Notes: a model not told the origin generated them from the sequence alone. Positions 8,349 to 17,339 are shown, counted from the stretch's first letter. The stretch: DNA of 26,545 bases from an uncultured Alistipes sp. (GCA_900545315.1 UQYM01000036.1:1-26545), one strand, 5' to 3'. Translations and numbers: made by a program.

Positions 8349-8906
8349 TTACTCATTTTTTTGCTCCAGTTCGGGCCGCTCGAAGATCGAAAAATTGACA
8401 CTTCCGTAGGTTCGTTTCTCTTTGAAATCGGGCAAATGGCTTACATCCAAATTTTTGGAGTGCTCAAAAATAAACCACCCTCCCGGTTTGAGTAATTTGC
8501 GTTCACGGATCAGTTCCGGGAGCGTTTCACTTCCTTCGATGTCGTACGGAGCATCGGCAAAGATAATATCGAACTGTTTGGTGCAACTTTTTAAGTAAAG
8601 AAAGGCGTTAGCTTTGACCGGATGGAGTTGGGTGAACCCAAATTTTTGTGCCATGCTCCGGATGTAGTTGTAGTGGACGGCGTTAATTTCGACAGCAATA
8701 ACATTGCCGGCTCCTCGGGAGGCGAATTCATAGCTGATCGACCCTGTGCCTGAAAACAGATCCAGTACCTCTACCCCATCTAAGTCCCAGTAGCTGGTGA
8801 TGACGTTGAACAGATTCTCTTTGGCAAAATCTGTGGTCGGCCGTGCACGCAGATTTTTGGGCGGTTGAATGATTCGTCCTTTATAACGTCCACTAACGAT
8901 TCGCAT
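8349..8906 (-). CDS. rsmD: 16S rRNA guanine-N2 methyltransferase RsmD
   Basis: SAM-dependent methyltransferase that in E. coli modifies G966 of 16S rRNA in the small subunit. The 185 residues match the usual RsmD length. It begins MRIVSGRYKGR with the conserved RPTTDFAKENLFN (22-34). Motif I is DLFSGTG (49-55), the SAM-ribose acidic residue is in VEIN (E73), and motif IV reads DAPY (118-121) where the family normally has DPPY/DPPF. That Pro-to-Ala change is in the catalytic loop and deserves notice; the rest looks intact. It overlaps the end of the DUF3822 gene by 14 bases and is probably translated with it. The tRNA-Asp downstream has its own promoter. Confidence 0.94.
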   Translation of the reverse strand: MRIVSGRYKGRIIQPPKNLRARPTTDFAKENLFNVITSYWDLDGVEVLDLFSGTGSISYEFASRGAGNVIAVEINAVHYNYIRSMAQKFGFTQLHPVKANAFLYLKSCTKQFDIIFADAPYDIEGSETLPELIRERKLLKPGGWFIFEHSKNLDVSHLPDFKEKRTYGSVNFSIFERPELEQKNE

Positions 8907-9678
8907 CGAAACAATAGATTAAGTTGTTAAAGTTGATTTCGTCGTTGCGCAGGGATTTGGCGATGTGTCTCTTTAAGTCGCTATCCAAGCGGGGCTTGTA
9001 GTACCCTTTGAGCTCCTTGCGGGCCTCGGCTGCACCTTCACCGGTCAACAGAAGATCAAAATCACGTAGATTAAATTGCTGATGCAGCTGTTGTAAATAG
9101 AATAGCAGATCGGTAATTTCTGCACACGGTAACACCTCGGCATAGTGCAGACGATCGTCTTTGATGGTGATGTTGGCCCAGTCATCACAGAAATTGACTT
9201 CGATCGTGGCCCCTTGCGACGCTTTGGCTATGGCGATTTGTAACGGGTGCAGCCAGAGTATGTGATCTCCGTACAGGACCTGTGCCTTCTGTACAAGAAA
9301 CGCTGGTGTAGCCATGAGGGCGGTAATGTTATTCGACGACGAATGGAGCAGTTGTTCTGACTCTTCAATCTGGATTCCGTTGGCTCGCATATAGGCTTGA
9401 GCATCCCCCTGGGCCAATTCATCGGGAACAAGACATATCTTTTCAGTTGCCAGAATGATGCATACCTTTTGATAAGTAAGGTGCAATTCCGGAAGCGCCT
9501 CGAATGTTATTGCCAGATTCTCCTCGATCGATTTGTCACGGTTAAAGTTGCGCATGCCGGCCCGTTCTATGCGGGTGTCTGACAGAATACCGTATTGCAA
9601 AGCGGTTTGGGAAACCTGTATGGACAGATTTAAGGTCGCAGCCTGTTCGGGGATAATATTTTGTTGAGTCAAGGACAT
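8893..9678 (-). CDS. DUF3822 family protein
   Basis: A 261-residue soluble protein of the DUF3822 family, known almost only from Bacteroidota and typically encoded directly before rsmD, as here. The function is not established. Features fit the ASKHA (actin-like ATPase) style described for related proteins: an N-terminal SIQVSQTALQYGILSD strand pair, a central repeat-like half, and LLLTGEGAA near residue 210 followed by a domain ending NLIYCFDANR. There is no signal peptide or membrane helix. Its 14-base overlap with rsmD suggests translational coupling and a linked role in ribosome maturation; that is inference. It diverges from the helicase gene at 9755 with 76 bases between, and I see no clear -7 box on its own strand. 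Confidence 0.8.
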   Translation of the reverse strand: MSLTQQNIIPEQAATLNLSIQVSQTALQYGILSDTRIERAGMRNFNRDKSIEENLAITFEALPELHLTYQKVCIILATEKICLVPDELAQGDAQAYMRANGIQIEESEQLLHSSSNNITALMATPAFLVQKAQVLYGDHILWLHPLQIAIAKASQGATIEVNFCDDWANITIKDDRLHYAEVLPCAEITDLLFYLQQLHQQFNLRDFDLLLTGEGAAEARKELKGYYKPRLDSDLKRHIAKSLRNDEINFNNLIYCFDANR

Positions 9679-9709
9679 CGTCTGGCGAGGCTTTTTGCCG
9701 TGGTTTTCG

Positions 9710-9717
9710 TAAGTTTG
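9710..9717 (+). promoter_or_regulatory. Promoter -7 box of the helicase gene
   Basis: TAAGTTTG, an exact TAnnTTTG match, with the expected start of transcription near 9724 and about 30 bases of leader before ATG 9755. No good -33 element is seen at standard spacing. Confidence 0.55.
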
Positions 9718-9754
9718 TACTGTTGTGTAAAGCGGTTAATCTTCTCCTTGCAAT

Positions 9755-11176
9755 ATGCTCTCGGAACATTTAGCGTCTCAAATTTATCGAAATTTTGCCT
9801 TCGAGCCAACTGCGGGTCAAAAAAATGCCATCGAGGCCTTTGCCGATTTTTTGACCGATTCCGATTATCATCGAATCTTTATTCTTAATGGTTATGCCGG
9901 TACCGGTAAAACTTCATTGATCTCGGCTCTGGTCAAGACGCTGGAAGCAATCAAAATCAAAACAATTCTGCTCGCTCCGACCGGTCGGGCAGCCAAAGTG
10001 GTCAGTCGTTATTCCGGCCATTCGGCGTACACCATCCACAAAAAGATCTACCGGCAAAAGTCCTTGGCGACAGCTGAGGCTCAATTCTCTTTGGATTACA
10101 ATCGCGAAAAGGATGCGGTTTTTATTGTGGACGAGGCGTCGATGTTGGCCAACTATTCGCTCGATGCGTCGGCATTCGGATCGGGGAATCTGCTCGATGA
10201 TTTGGTCAGTTATGTACGTCAGGGAAGTCGGTGCCGGTTGATCTTTGTCGGAGATAGCGCTCAGTTGCCACCCGTCGGCTTGGAGTGCAGCCCGGCGCTC
10301 GATCCGGAGAAGATGCGAGCCTATGGAGATGTGCTCTACGTGCAGTTGGATGAGGTGATGCGCCAGCAAGACAGCTCGGGAATCCTGTTCAATGCCACGC
10401 TGGTACGGTGCATGTTGGCGGCCGATATTATCGATATTCCGATGTTTGACCTCTCTTTCGAGGATGTCGAACAGATCGAAGGCGGTGAGATCTTGGAGTG
10501 TATCCAGGATGCTTACGATCGGTACGGCATGGAGGAGACGTTGATCATTACCCGGTCGAACAAGCGGGCCAATCGTTTCAATGAAGGGGTGCGGCGCAAT
10601 GTGCTTTATGCCGAAGAGGAGATCGGCTCCGGTGACATGCTGATGGTAGTGAAAAATAACTACTACTACACAGAACATGAAAAAGATTGTAAAGTCGATT
10701 TTATTGCCAACGGAGATACGGCACAACTGGTTCGAATTCGTCATTTTCATGATTTTTACGGCTTTCGGTTTGCGGATGCGCTGTTGCGATTCCCGGATTA
10801 TGACGAGTTGGAGTTAGAGGGTAAAATTTTGTTGGATACGCTTTCGAGTGACTCCCCTTCCTTGACGCGCGAACAGAGCTCACAACTGTTTTATAATGTG
10901 GCCGAGGATTACGCCGATATCACTTCTAAAGCCAAACGATATAAAGAGGTGCGCGAGAACCCCTATTTCAATGCGATGCAGGTCAAATTTGCCTATGCCG
11001 TTACCTGTCACAAGGCTCAGGGTGGACAGTGGAAATGTGTGTTTGTGGACAAGATGCTCTTCGGTGAGGAGGAGATGACACGTGATCTGTTGCAATGGCT
11101 CTATACGGCCATCACTCGGGCCACGGAGAAGCTCTATTTTATCAATTTCGACGAACGGTTTTTCGACGAAAAATAG
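9755..11176 (+). CDS. RecD/Dda-like SF1B DNA helicase
   Basis: A 473-residue AAA/superfamily 1 helicase, probably 5'-3' on DNA as in RecD2, Dda and Pif1 relatives. The motifs appear in order: Q-like GQKNAIEAF (21-29), Walker A GYAGTGKT (46-53), motif Ia APTGRAA, Walker B IVDEASML, motif III VGDSAQLPPVG, motif IV-like LDEVMRQ, then VTCHKAQGGQW (motif V region) and YTAITRATEKLYFI (motif VI). It lacks the long N-terminal part of RecD2 and any RecBC partner nearby, so it is a stand-alone helicase. Exact cellular role unknown; repair or replication restart is plausible. It is followed by mutS after 36 bases, on the same strand, though mutS has its own promoter box. Confidence 0.88.
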   Translation: MLSEHLASQIYRNFAFEPTAGQKNAIEAFADFLTDSDYHRIFILNGYAGTGKTSLISALVKTLEAIKIKTILLAPTGRAAKVVSRYSGHSAYTIHKKIYRQKSLATAEAQFSLDYNREKDAVFIVDEASMLANYSLDASAFGSGNLLDDLVSYVRQGSRCRLIFVGDSAQLPPVGLECSPALDPEKMRAYGDVLYVQLDEVMRQQDSSGILFNATLVRCMLAADIIDIPMFDLSFEDVEQIEGGEILECIQDAYDRYGMEETLIITRSNKRANRFNEGVRRNVLYAEEEIGSGDMLMVVKNNYYYTEHEKDCKVDFIANGDTAQLVRIRHFHDFYGFRFADALLRFPDYDELELEGKILLDTLSSDSPSLTREQSSQLFYNVAEDYADITSKAKRYKEVRENPYFNAMQVKFAYAVTCHKAQGGQWKCVFVDKMLFGEEEMTRDLLQWLYTAITRATEKLYFINFDERFFDEK

Positions 11177-11177
11177 C

Positions 11178-11185
11178 TACCTTTG
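11178..11185 (+). promoter_or_regulatory. Promoter -7 box of mutS
   Basis: TACCTTTG directly after the helicase stop. Transcription would start near 11192, leaving about 20 bases of leader to the ATG at 11213. This box overlaps the first codon of the longer mutS frame (11183), which therefore is unlikely to be the real start. Confidence 0.55.
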
Positions 11186-11212
11186 ATAGCTTATTACACC
11201 TTTGCGACTGTT

Positions 11213-13864
11213 ATGAAAGATTCCAAGAGTGCCACTGATGCACCCAAACAGAAATATGTCGAAACCCCATTGATGAAACAGTATTATGGCTTTAAGGCGG
11301 TTCATGCCGATGCTATTCTGTTGTTTCGGGTCGGGGATTTTTATGAAACGTTCGGTGAGGATGCGATCAAGGCCTCCAAAATTTTGGGCATTACGCTGAC
11401 TCGACGGGCCAATGGTGCAGCCTCGTATGTTGAACTGGCCGGTTTTCCCTATCATGCAATCGATACCTATTTGCCAAAACTGGTACGTGCCGGAGAGCGT
11501 GTAGCGGTGTGTGAACAGCTTGAAGATCCCAAAACCGCTAAAAAGATCGTCAAACGGGGCGTTATCGAACTGGTAACGCCCGGCGTTTCGTACAGCGATA
11601 ATGTGCTGGTCAATAAGGAAAACACCTTTCTGGCTGCGGTCTATTTTGGGAAACGGTCAACGGGTGTCGCTTTTCTCGATGCTTCGACGGGCGAATTTTA
11701 TGCTGCAGAGGGTAAGAACAGTTATATCGACAAGTTACTGTCCAATTTAGCACCCAAGGAGGTGATCTACCCCAAGGGCTATGAAGAGGAGTTCTCGGAA
11801 TCTTTCGGTACAAAGTATTATATCTATCGGGTGGACGATTGGATGTTCTCCGAAAATGGCGCCCGCGAAAAATTGTTAAACCAGTTCCAGGTCACTTCGC
11901 TCAAGGGATACGGCATTGACAATATGCCCAGCGCCATTATTGCGGCTGGAGCAATCCTCTACTATCTGGAATATACGGAACATCGCCATACCAAACATAT
12001 TGCATCAATCTCCCGTATCGATGAGGACAAATTTGTCTGGATTGATAAGTTCTCGATTCGTAACTTGGAGCTGTTTGCGTCGAACAGTGGCCAGGAGGGT
12101 TGCTCACTGGCCGAGGTGTTGGATCAGACCGCTACGCCGATGGGTGGACGTATGTTGCGAAGGTGGATCTCTTTGCCTGTTAAGGATCTGGCAGAGATCA
12201 ATGCCCGTTTGGATTTAGTGTCGTTGTTCGTGAGTCAGACCGAATTGCGGGACTCTCTTTATGAATCATTGGCACTGATCGGCGATCTGGAGCGTGTAAT
12301 CTCCCGGGTTTCTGTTGGACGTGTCTCGCCGCGCGAAGTGGTGCAACTCAAGAATGCACTCTATGCGATCGAGAAGTTGCAACAGGCCATGAAGGCTTCG
12401 GGTGATCCGGCTCTGACAGAGTTGGGCGATCAGTTGGATCTCTGTTTGGCCGTGCGGGATAAGATCGAGCGAGAGATCTATCCTGACCCTTCCAATCAGA
12501 TTCAAAAAGGTGGAGTTATTGCCTCGGGGGTCAATATTGAGTTGGATGATTTGCGTAACCTCTCAACGAATGCCAAGAATATTTTGACCAACATTCAACA
12601 GCGCGAGAGTGAGGCTACCGGTATCCCTTCGTTGAAAATCGGTTTCAACAACGTTTTCGGTTACTATATCGAGGTACGCAATACGCACAAAGATAAGGTG
12701 CCTGCCGATTGGATCCGTAAACAGACGCTGACCGGAGCCGAAAGATACATTACGGCAGAGCTCAAAGAGTATGAAGAGAAGATCTTAGGAGCCGAAAGTC
12801 GTATTTTGGCGATCGAGCAGGAGATGTATGCCCAGCTGTTGGCAGAGTTGACACGATATGTCTCCCCTATCCAAAAAGATGCGTCGTTGGTTGCGCGTGT
12901 CGATTGTCTGTTGTCGTTTGCGAACCAAGCGGTCAACCGTCATTATTGTCGTCCGGAAGTAAACGAATCGCAGGTGATCGATATCAAGGAGGGACGTCAC
13001 CCCGTGATAGAGACCCTATTGAAGGTTGGAGAAGAGTATATTCCGAATGATGTCTATCTGGATGACTCCACGCAGCAGATCATGATCATTACCGGACCCA
13101 ACATGTCTGGTAAATCGGCAATTTTGCGACAAACGGCACTGATCGTGTTGATGGCACAGATCGGCTGTTTTGTGCCGGCCAAATCTGCCAAAATCGGATT
13201 GGTGGACAAGATTTTCTCGCGTGTGGGGGCCTCGGATAATATTTCACAAGGCGAATCGACCTTTATGGTCGAGATGTTGGAATCGGCCAGCATTTTAAAC
13301 AACATATCCAATCGAAGTTTGGTCTTGCTTGATGAAATTGGTCGCGGTACCAGTACCTATGACGGCATTTCGATCGCATGGGCAATGGTCGAATATATTC
13401 ACCAACACCCAACGGCACGGGCCAAAACTCTTTTTGCGACCCACTATCATGAACTCAATGAGATGGAGGAGTCGTACGAACGTGTGAAAAACTATAACGT
13501 GTCGGTCAAAGAGATTAACCGTAAGGTGATCTTCCTGCGTAAGTTGGTCCGGGGAGGTACAGAGCATTCGTTTGGTATCCACGTAGCGAAAATGGCCGGC
13601 ATGCCCAAGCAGGTGACTGATCGAGCCGAACAAATTTTGGCGGATATGGAATCTGCGCATCGAGGCAGTATGCGGGATACGACTCGAAAAGTTCCAACAG
13701 TGGCCCAATATGGTGGTGGCGGCATGCAGTTAAGTATGTTTCAGCTGGATGATCCGGTTCTCAAGCAGATTCGGGATGAGATCAAAGGGTTGGACATCAA
13801 TTCACTGACTCCCCTGGAGGCACTTAATAAACTCAACGAGATTAAAAAGATAACGGGATTGTAA
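11213..13864 (+). CDS. mutS: DNA mismatch repair protein MutS
   Basis: Mismatch-recognition ATPase of 883 residues, full length for MutS1. The N-terminal mismatch-binding domain has the Phe-x-Glu motif in GDFYETF (F43, E45), which marks a true repair MutS rather than MutS2. The connector, lever and clamp regions follow. The ATPase carries Walker A GPNMSGKS, the ABC signature-like STFMVEM segment, Walker B LLDEIGRGTSTYDG and the FATHYHEL switch. The frame is open 10 codons upstream to 11183, but that region holds the promoter box, and MKDSKSATDAPK is the better start. Its stop codon lies in the loop of a strong terminator hairpin. It converges on gyrB. mutL is not in the window. Confidence 0.97.
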   Translation: MKDSKSATDAPKQKYVETPLMKQYYGFKAVHADAILLFRVGDFYETFGEDAIKASKILGITLTRRANGAASYVELAGFPYHAIDTYLPKLVRAGERVAVCEQLEDPKTAKKIVKRGVIELVTPGVSYSDNVLVNKENTFLAAVYFGKRSTGVAFLDASTGEFYAAEGKNSYIDKLLSNLAPKEVIYPKGYEEEFSESFGTKYYIYRVDDWMFSENGAREKLLNQFQVTSLKGYGIDNMPSAIIAAGAILYYLEYTEHRHTKHIASISRIDEDKFVWIDKFSIRNLELFASNSGQEGCSLAEVLDQTATPMGGRMLRRWISLPVKDLAEINARLDLVSLFVSQTELRDSLYESLALIGDLERVISRVSVGRVSPREVVQLKNALYAIEKLQQAMKASGDPALTELGDQLDLCLAVRDKIEREIYPDPSNQIQKGGVIASGVNIELDDLRNLSTNAKNILTNIQQRESEATGIPSLKIGFNNVFGYYIEVRNTHKDKVPADWIRKQTLTGAERYITAELKEYEEKILGAESRILAIEQEMYAQLLAELTRYVSPIQKDASLVARVDCLLSFANQAVNRHYCRPEVNESQVIDIKEGRHPVIETLLKVGEEYIPNDVYLDDSTQQIMIITGPNMSGKSAILRQTALIVLMAQIGCFVPAKSAKIGLVDKIFSRVGASDNISQGESTFMVEMLESASILNNISNRSLVLLDEIGRGTSTYDGISIAWAMVEYIHQHPTARAKTLFATHYHELNEMEESYERVKNYNVSVKEINRKVIFLRKLVRGGTEHSFGIHVAKMAGMPKQVTDRAEQILADMESAHRGSMRDTTRKVPTVAQYGGGGMQLSMFQLDDPVLKQIRDEIKGLDINSLTPLEALNKLNEIKKITGL

Positions 13865-13879
13865 AACAATCCCGTTATC
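13849..13879 (+). terminator. mutS terminator hairpin containing the stop codon
   Basis: A perfect 13-bp stem (13849-13861 with 13867-13879) closes a 5-base loop TAAAA, and the loop contains the mutS stop codon TAA (13862-13864). The stem is followed only by TTTG, so the T-run is weak, but the stem is strong. Confidence 0.7.
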
Positions 13880-14104
13880 TTTGTGTGGCTATTCGTTGCG
13901 AGCGCAAGTGTACCGTCGTTGTGGCGACGTGCTGGACCGTGTGGTAGAGAGCGCTTTGTCGAATGAGATATTTTAGACTCAGCACGAGGTATTGCAACTT
14001 TCCTATCCCCCTTGCGCGGTCTATTTTATTTGTTTTCCCTACTCTTCTCTCTGGTGCTTTGCTGATTCCAATCGTAGCCCATCGTTAGCTCTGTATAAAA
14101 AAAT
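13880..14104. other. Intergenic gap between mutS and gyrB ends
   Basis: With the flanking 14136-14219 stretch this makes about 350 bases without a gene between two convergent genes. Apart from the terminators at each end I see nothing recognisable; a TTTATTTG-like word near 14027-14034 has no gene behind it. Confidence 0.35.
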
Positions 14105-14133
14105 CCGCCCAAGTCTGTTCTTGACTTGGGTGG
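14097..14133 (-). terminator. Terminator downstream of gyrB
   Basis: On the minus strand an 11-bp stem with one mismatch (CCACCCAAGTC with GACTTGGGCGG, 14105-14133) closes a 7-base loop and is followed by A and then a run of T (14097-14103). It lies about 86 bases after the gyrB stop and points the right way for gyrB. Confidence 0.8.
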
Positions 14134-14219
14134 AGTTGTAGGAGTTATCGAATGGTGATAGTCGTTTTATTTATTCGGAAGCGACATCAATAGGCATTCA
14201 GCGTAAAACAGGCTATCGG

Positions 14220-16178
14220 TTAGATATCGATATTGGCATATTTGGCGTTGCGCTCGATGAATTCACGACGTGGCGGAACATCATCACCCATCAACATCGA
14301 GAAGATGCGATCGGCTTCCGCGGCACTTTCAATGGTAACCTGTCTCAAAATACGACTTTTCGGAGACATGGTGGTTTCCCACAACTGGTGTGCGTTCATC
14401 TCACCCAAACCTTTGTACCGTTGCACGTGAGCACCTTTAGCTCCGAACTCGGCCAAAGTTGCCTCTCGCTCCTCTTCTGTCCAGCAGTAACGGCTGTTTT
14501 TACCCTTCTTCACCAAATAAAGTGGTGGTGTAGCGATATATACGTGGCCGTTTTGGATCAAACTGGTCATATGTCGGAAGAAGAAGGTCAACATCAAGGT
14601 TGCAATGTGGCTACCATCGACATCGGCATCGGTCATGATGATCACCTTGCCATAACGCAATTTTTCGAGGCTTACATCCTGCTCGTCATCCGAGTTTCCG
14701 TCTCCCGAGGGAACAATGCCTAACGCCTTGAACATGTTGCTGATCTCCTCATTCTCCCAAACGCGGTGCTTCATTGCCTTCTCGACATTCAGAATCTTAC
14801 CTCGCAGCGGCATGATGGCTTGGAAGGTACGGTCCCTACCCTGTTTAGCGGTTCCACCTGCAGAGTCTCCCTCGACGAAGAAAATTTCGGTTTTGTCGCG
14901 ATCCCGTGATGAGCAGTCAGCCAATTTGCCAGGAAGACCTGATCCCGAAAGGACGGTCTTGCGCTGTACCATTTCCCGGGCTTTGCGGGCTGCATGGCGT
15001 GCTGTGGCTGCCAAAAGTACCTTATTGACAATGGCACGGGCATCTTTGGGGTTCTCCTCAAGGTAGTGTGTCAACGCTGTTGTAATGGCCTGATCAACCG
15101 CACCGGCAACTTCGCTGTTACCCAATTTGGTTTTGGTCTGTCCTTCGAATTGGGGCTCCTGAACCTTGACCGAAATGACAGCGGTCAAGCCTTCGCGGAA
15201 ATCATCTCCGTTGATCTCAAACTTCACTTTGGCCAGCATGCCCGAATCTTCGGCATACTTTTTCAACGTGCGGGTTAACGCCCGACGGAATCCGGTCAAA
15301 TGTGTACCACCTTCGATGGTGTTGATGTTATTTACATAGGAGTGTACATTCTCGGTGAAGCTGGTGTTGTATTGCATCGCCACCTCAACAGGCACCCCAT
15401 CACGCTCCGTATCGATATAAATAATGTTCTCAATCAGCGGTTCGCGACTCTCGTCCAGGAACTTCACAAAGCCTTTCAGACCATCCTCCGAATAGAATTC
15501 GTCATGACGGTAATTGCCCTGCTCATCCTTTTCACGTTTGTCAGTCAGGTTTAACCGTACCCCCTTATTCAGGTAGGCCAATTCGCGCAGACGTGACGCT
15601 AAAATGTCGTAATTGTATTCGGTGGTGGTGAAGATCGAGTCGTCGGGTTTGAACGTGATGATCGTTCCGTGGGTGTCGGTATCACCCGTGATCTCCATAG
15701 GACCCAGTGGTGTGCCCTTGCTGAACTTTTGGATGTGGATTTTACCCTGACGGTGTACCTCGGCAATTAACAATGTGGAAAGCGCATTGACGCAGGATAC
15801 ACCTACACCATGCAGACCACCAGAAACTTTGTAACTGTCCTTGTTGAATTTACCGCCGGCATGCAGTACGGTTAAAACGACCTCCAATGCCGACTTACCC
15901 TCCTTTTCGTGCATGTCGGTCGGAATGCCTCGTCCGTCATCCTCTACGGTAATGGAGTTATCTTCGTTGATATAGACTTCGATATTCGAACAATATCCGG
16001 CCAATGCCTCATCGATCGAGTTGTCCACAACCTCGTATACCAAGTGGTGCAGACCTTTGATGCCAATGTCTCCGATGTACATGGCAGGACGTTTGCGCAC
16101 CGCCTCGAGGCCCTCCAATACCTGGATACTGGACGCCGAGTACTCTTCTTCAATCTGCTTCTCTTTTTCTGTTATCAT
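14220..16178 (-). CDS. gyrB: DNA gyrase subunit B
   Basis: ATPase subunit of DNA gyrase, working with GyrA to introduce negative supercoils. At 652 residues it is full length and without the large C-terminal insertion of enterobacterial GyrB. The GHKL ATPase shows HHLVYEVVDNSIDEA (catalytic Glu49, Mg-binding Asn53), DDGRG (80-84) and GLHGVG (121-126). The TOPRIM part has VEGDSAGG, PLRGKILNVEKA and MTDADVDGSH. The C-terminal YKGLGEMNAHQLWETTM is typical of GyrB rather than ParE. gyrA is not nearby. The gene has its own well-formed promoter at 16243-16250 and a leader of about 58 bases, and is separated from ftsE by 131 bases. It converges on mutS. Confidence 0.97.
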   Translation of the reverse strand: MITEKEKQIEEEYSASSIQVLEGLEAVRKRPAMYIGDIGIKGLHHLVYEVVDNSIDEALAGYCSNIEVYINEDNSITVEDDGRGIPTDMHEKEGKSALEVVLTVLHAGGKFNKDSYKVSGGLHGVGVSCVNALSTLLIAEVHRQGKIHIQKFSKGTPLGPMEITGDTDTHGTIITFKPDDSIFTTTEYNYDILASRLRELAYLNKGVRLNLTDKREKDEQGNYRHDEFYSEDGLKGFVKFLDESREPLIENIIYIDTERDGVPVEVAMQYNTSFTENVHSYVNNINTIEGGTHLTGFRRALTRTLKKYAEDSGMLAKVKFEINGDDFREGLTAVISVKVQEPQFEGQTKTKLGNSEVAGAVDQAITTALTHYLEENPKDARAIVNKVLLAATARHAARKAREMVQRKTVLSGSGLPGKLADCSSRDRDKTEIFFVEGDSAGGTAKQGRDRTFQAIMPLRGKILNVEKAMKHRVWENEEISNMFKALGIVPSGDGNSDDEQDVSLEKLRYGKVIIMTDADVDGSHIATLMLTFFFRHMTSLIQNGHVYIATPPLYLVKKGKNSRYCWTEEEREATLAEFGAKGAHVQRYKGLGEMNAHQLWETTMSPKSRILRQVTIESAAEADRIFSMLMGDDVPPRREFIERNAKYANIDI

Positions 16179-16242
16179 CTCTTCTCTCTTGATCTCTTGT
16201 CAAGGCCCGAACGGATTACAAAAGCGGGCCGATTTAAACATT

Positions 16243-16250
16243 CAAAGATA
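16243..16250 (-). promoter_or_regulatory. Promoter of gyrB
   Basis: TATCTTTG on the minus strand with TTGG (16270-16273) exactly 19 bases upstream. It is the best-formed Bacteroidota promoter in the window. Confidence 0.78.
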
Positions 16251-16309
16251 GGAAAAAATCCCCGTAAATCCAACCGTTTTGTCCTATTGCAACGACGATC
16301 GGAGGGATA

Positions 16310-17050
16310 TTAGCAACCCAGGATCGATACGATATCGATCTCTTCGATTCTACCCTGATTAAAACGGATGGTCCGAGAGGGATATTGTTGAATGTTGCTA
16401 AGGTTGTGCGTGGCCATAATTACTGCACAACCATTGTCGGCAATGGATCGAAACAGCTGCATAATTCCATCTGCAGCAGCCGGATCAAGGTTACCGGTAG
16501 GTTCATCCGCTAAAATCACCTTCGGATTGTTCAACAAGGCACGGGCAATGGCCAGTCGCTGCTGTTCGCCTCCTGAAAGCTGGAACGGCATTTTGTACTC
16601 TTTGTTGACGAGCCCCACTTCATGCAGTACCTCTGCAATTTGATTTTTGATCTCCATGTCATTTTTCCAACCTGTAGCTTTCAAAACGAATTGGAGATTG
16701 TGAAATACATCCCGATCGGTCAGCAGCTGATAGTCCTGAAAAACAATGCCCATGCGACGACGCAGATAGGGTACGTCTTTGCGTCGGATTTTAGTCAAAT
16801 CGAAGCCGGCTACCCAGCCCTCCCCTTCGACCAGAGGTAATTCGGCATATAGTGTTTTGAGCAGGGAGCTCTTCCCCGAGCCGACTCGTCCAATTAGATA
16901 TATTAGCTCACCGGGATAGACCGTGAGGTTGACATCCGAAAGAATCAGGTCACAACGATCTTTACGTTTGCGAAAACTGGCTTCACGAAACGAGTCTCGC
17001 GGATGATAGATCGAAACGTTTCTAAGGTCGATGACTGCATTGGCTTCCAT
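16310..17050 (-). CDS. ftsE: Cell-division ABC ATPase FtsE
   Basis: ATP-binding half of the FtsEX complex, which at the division site controls peptidoglycan hydrolases. The 246 residues carry Walker A GRVGSGKS (54-61), Q-loop FQDYQLL, signature LSGGEQQR (158-165), Walker B VILADEP (178-184) and switch His215 in ATHN. FtsE-specific traits are RRRMGIVFQDYQLL and the DEPTGNLDP. Residues about 17-35 hold a basic insertion (PRDSFREASFRKRKDR) not found in E. coli FtsE. ftsX is not adjacent, so the partner is encoded elsewhere, or this is another LolD/MacB-like ATPase. The frame runs 10 codons further to 17080, but that would include the promoter box at 17070-17077, so ATG 17050 is chosen. Confidence 0.85.
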   Translation of the reverse strand: MEANAVIDLRNVSIYHPRDSFREASFRKRKDRCDLILSDVNLTVYPGELIYLIGRVGSGKSSLLKTLYAELPLVEGEGWVAGFDLTKIRRKDVPYLRRRMGIVFQDYQLLTDRDVFHNLQFVLKATGWKNDMEIKNQIAEVLHEVGLVNKEYKMPFQLSGGEQQRLAIARALLNNPKVILADEPTGNLDPAAADGIMQLFRSIADNGCAVIMATHNLSNIQQYPSRTIRFNQGRIEEIDIVSILGC

Positions 17051-17069
17051 AGTACGTACAATTAACATA

Positions 17070-17077
17070 CAAAGATA
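17070..17077 (-). promoter_or_regulatory. Promoter -7 box of ftsE
   Basis: TATCTTTG on the minus strand, about 20 bases before ATG 17050. No clear -33 element. Confidence 0.55.
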
Positions 17078-17339
17078 CAAAATAGCTGGCAGAGTCCTTC
17101 CTGTTTGTTGATCAAGTGTTGATATTTTACTCCCGTCCGAAGTCTGTGCCGTTTCTGCGATTCCTTCAATTTTTTTACAAAAAATGTGTCATCGGGTAAT
17201 GCAATGACCAATAACGCGCTGAAGCACCCAATAAGGCGTAGTTGTTGCCCAAAACGGGGCATGAGCGGGATGTCCTGTGTAACTTTCCAGATAAGGGTCC
17301 CGTTGTATAACTGATGTTTTATTAAAATAATTTAAATTT

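Noticed and set aside
9914..10750. 278-codon minus-strand frame opposite the helicase gene
   Set aside because: Long but purely antisense to a gene with all helicase motifs; no domain or signal is visible in it.
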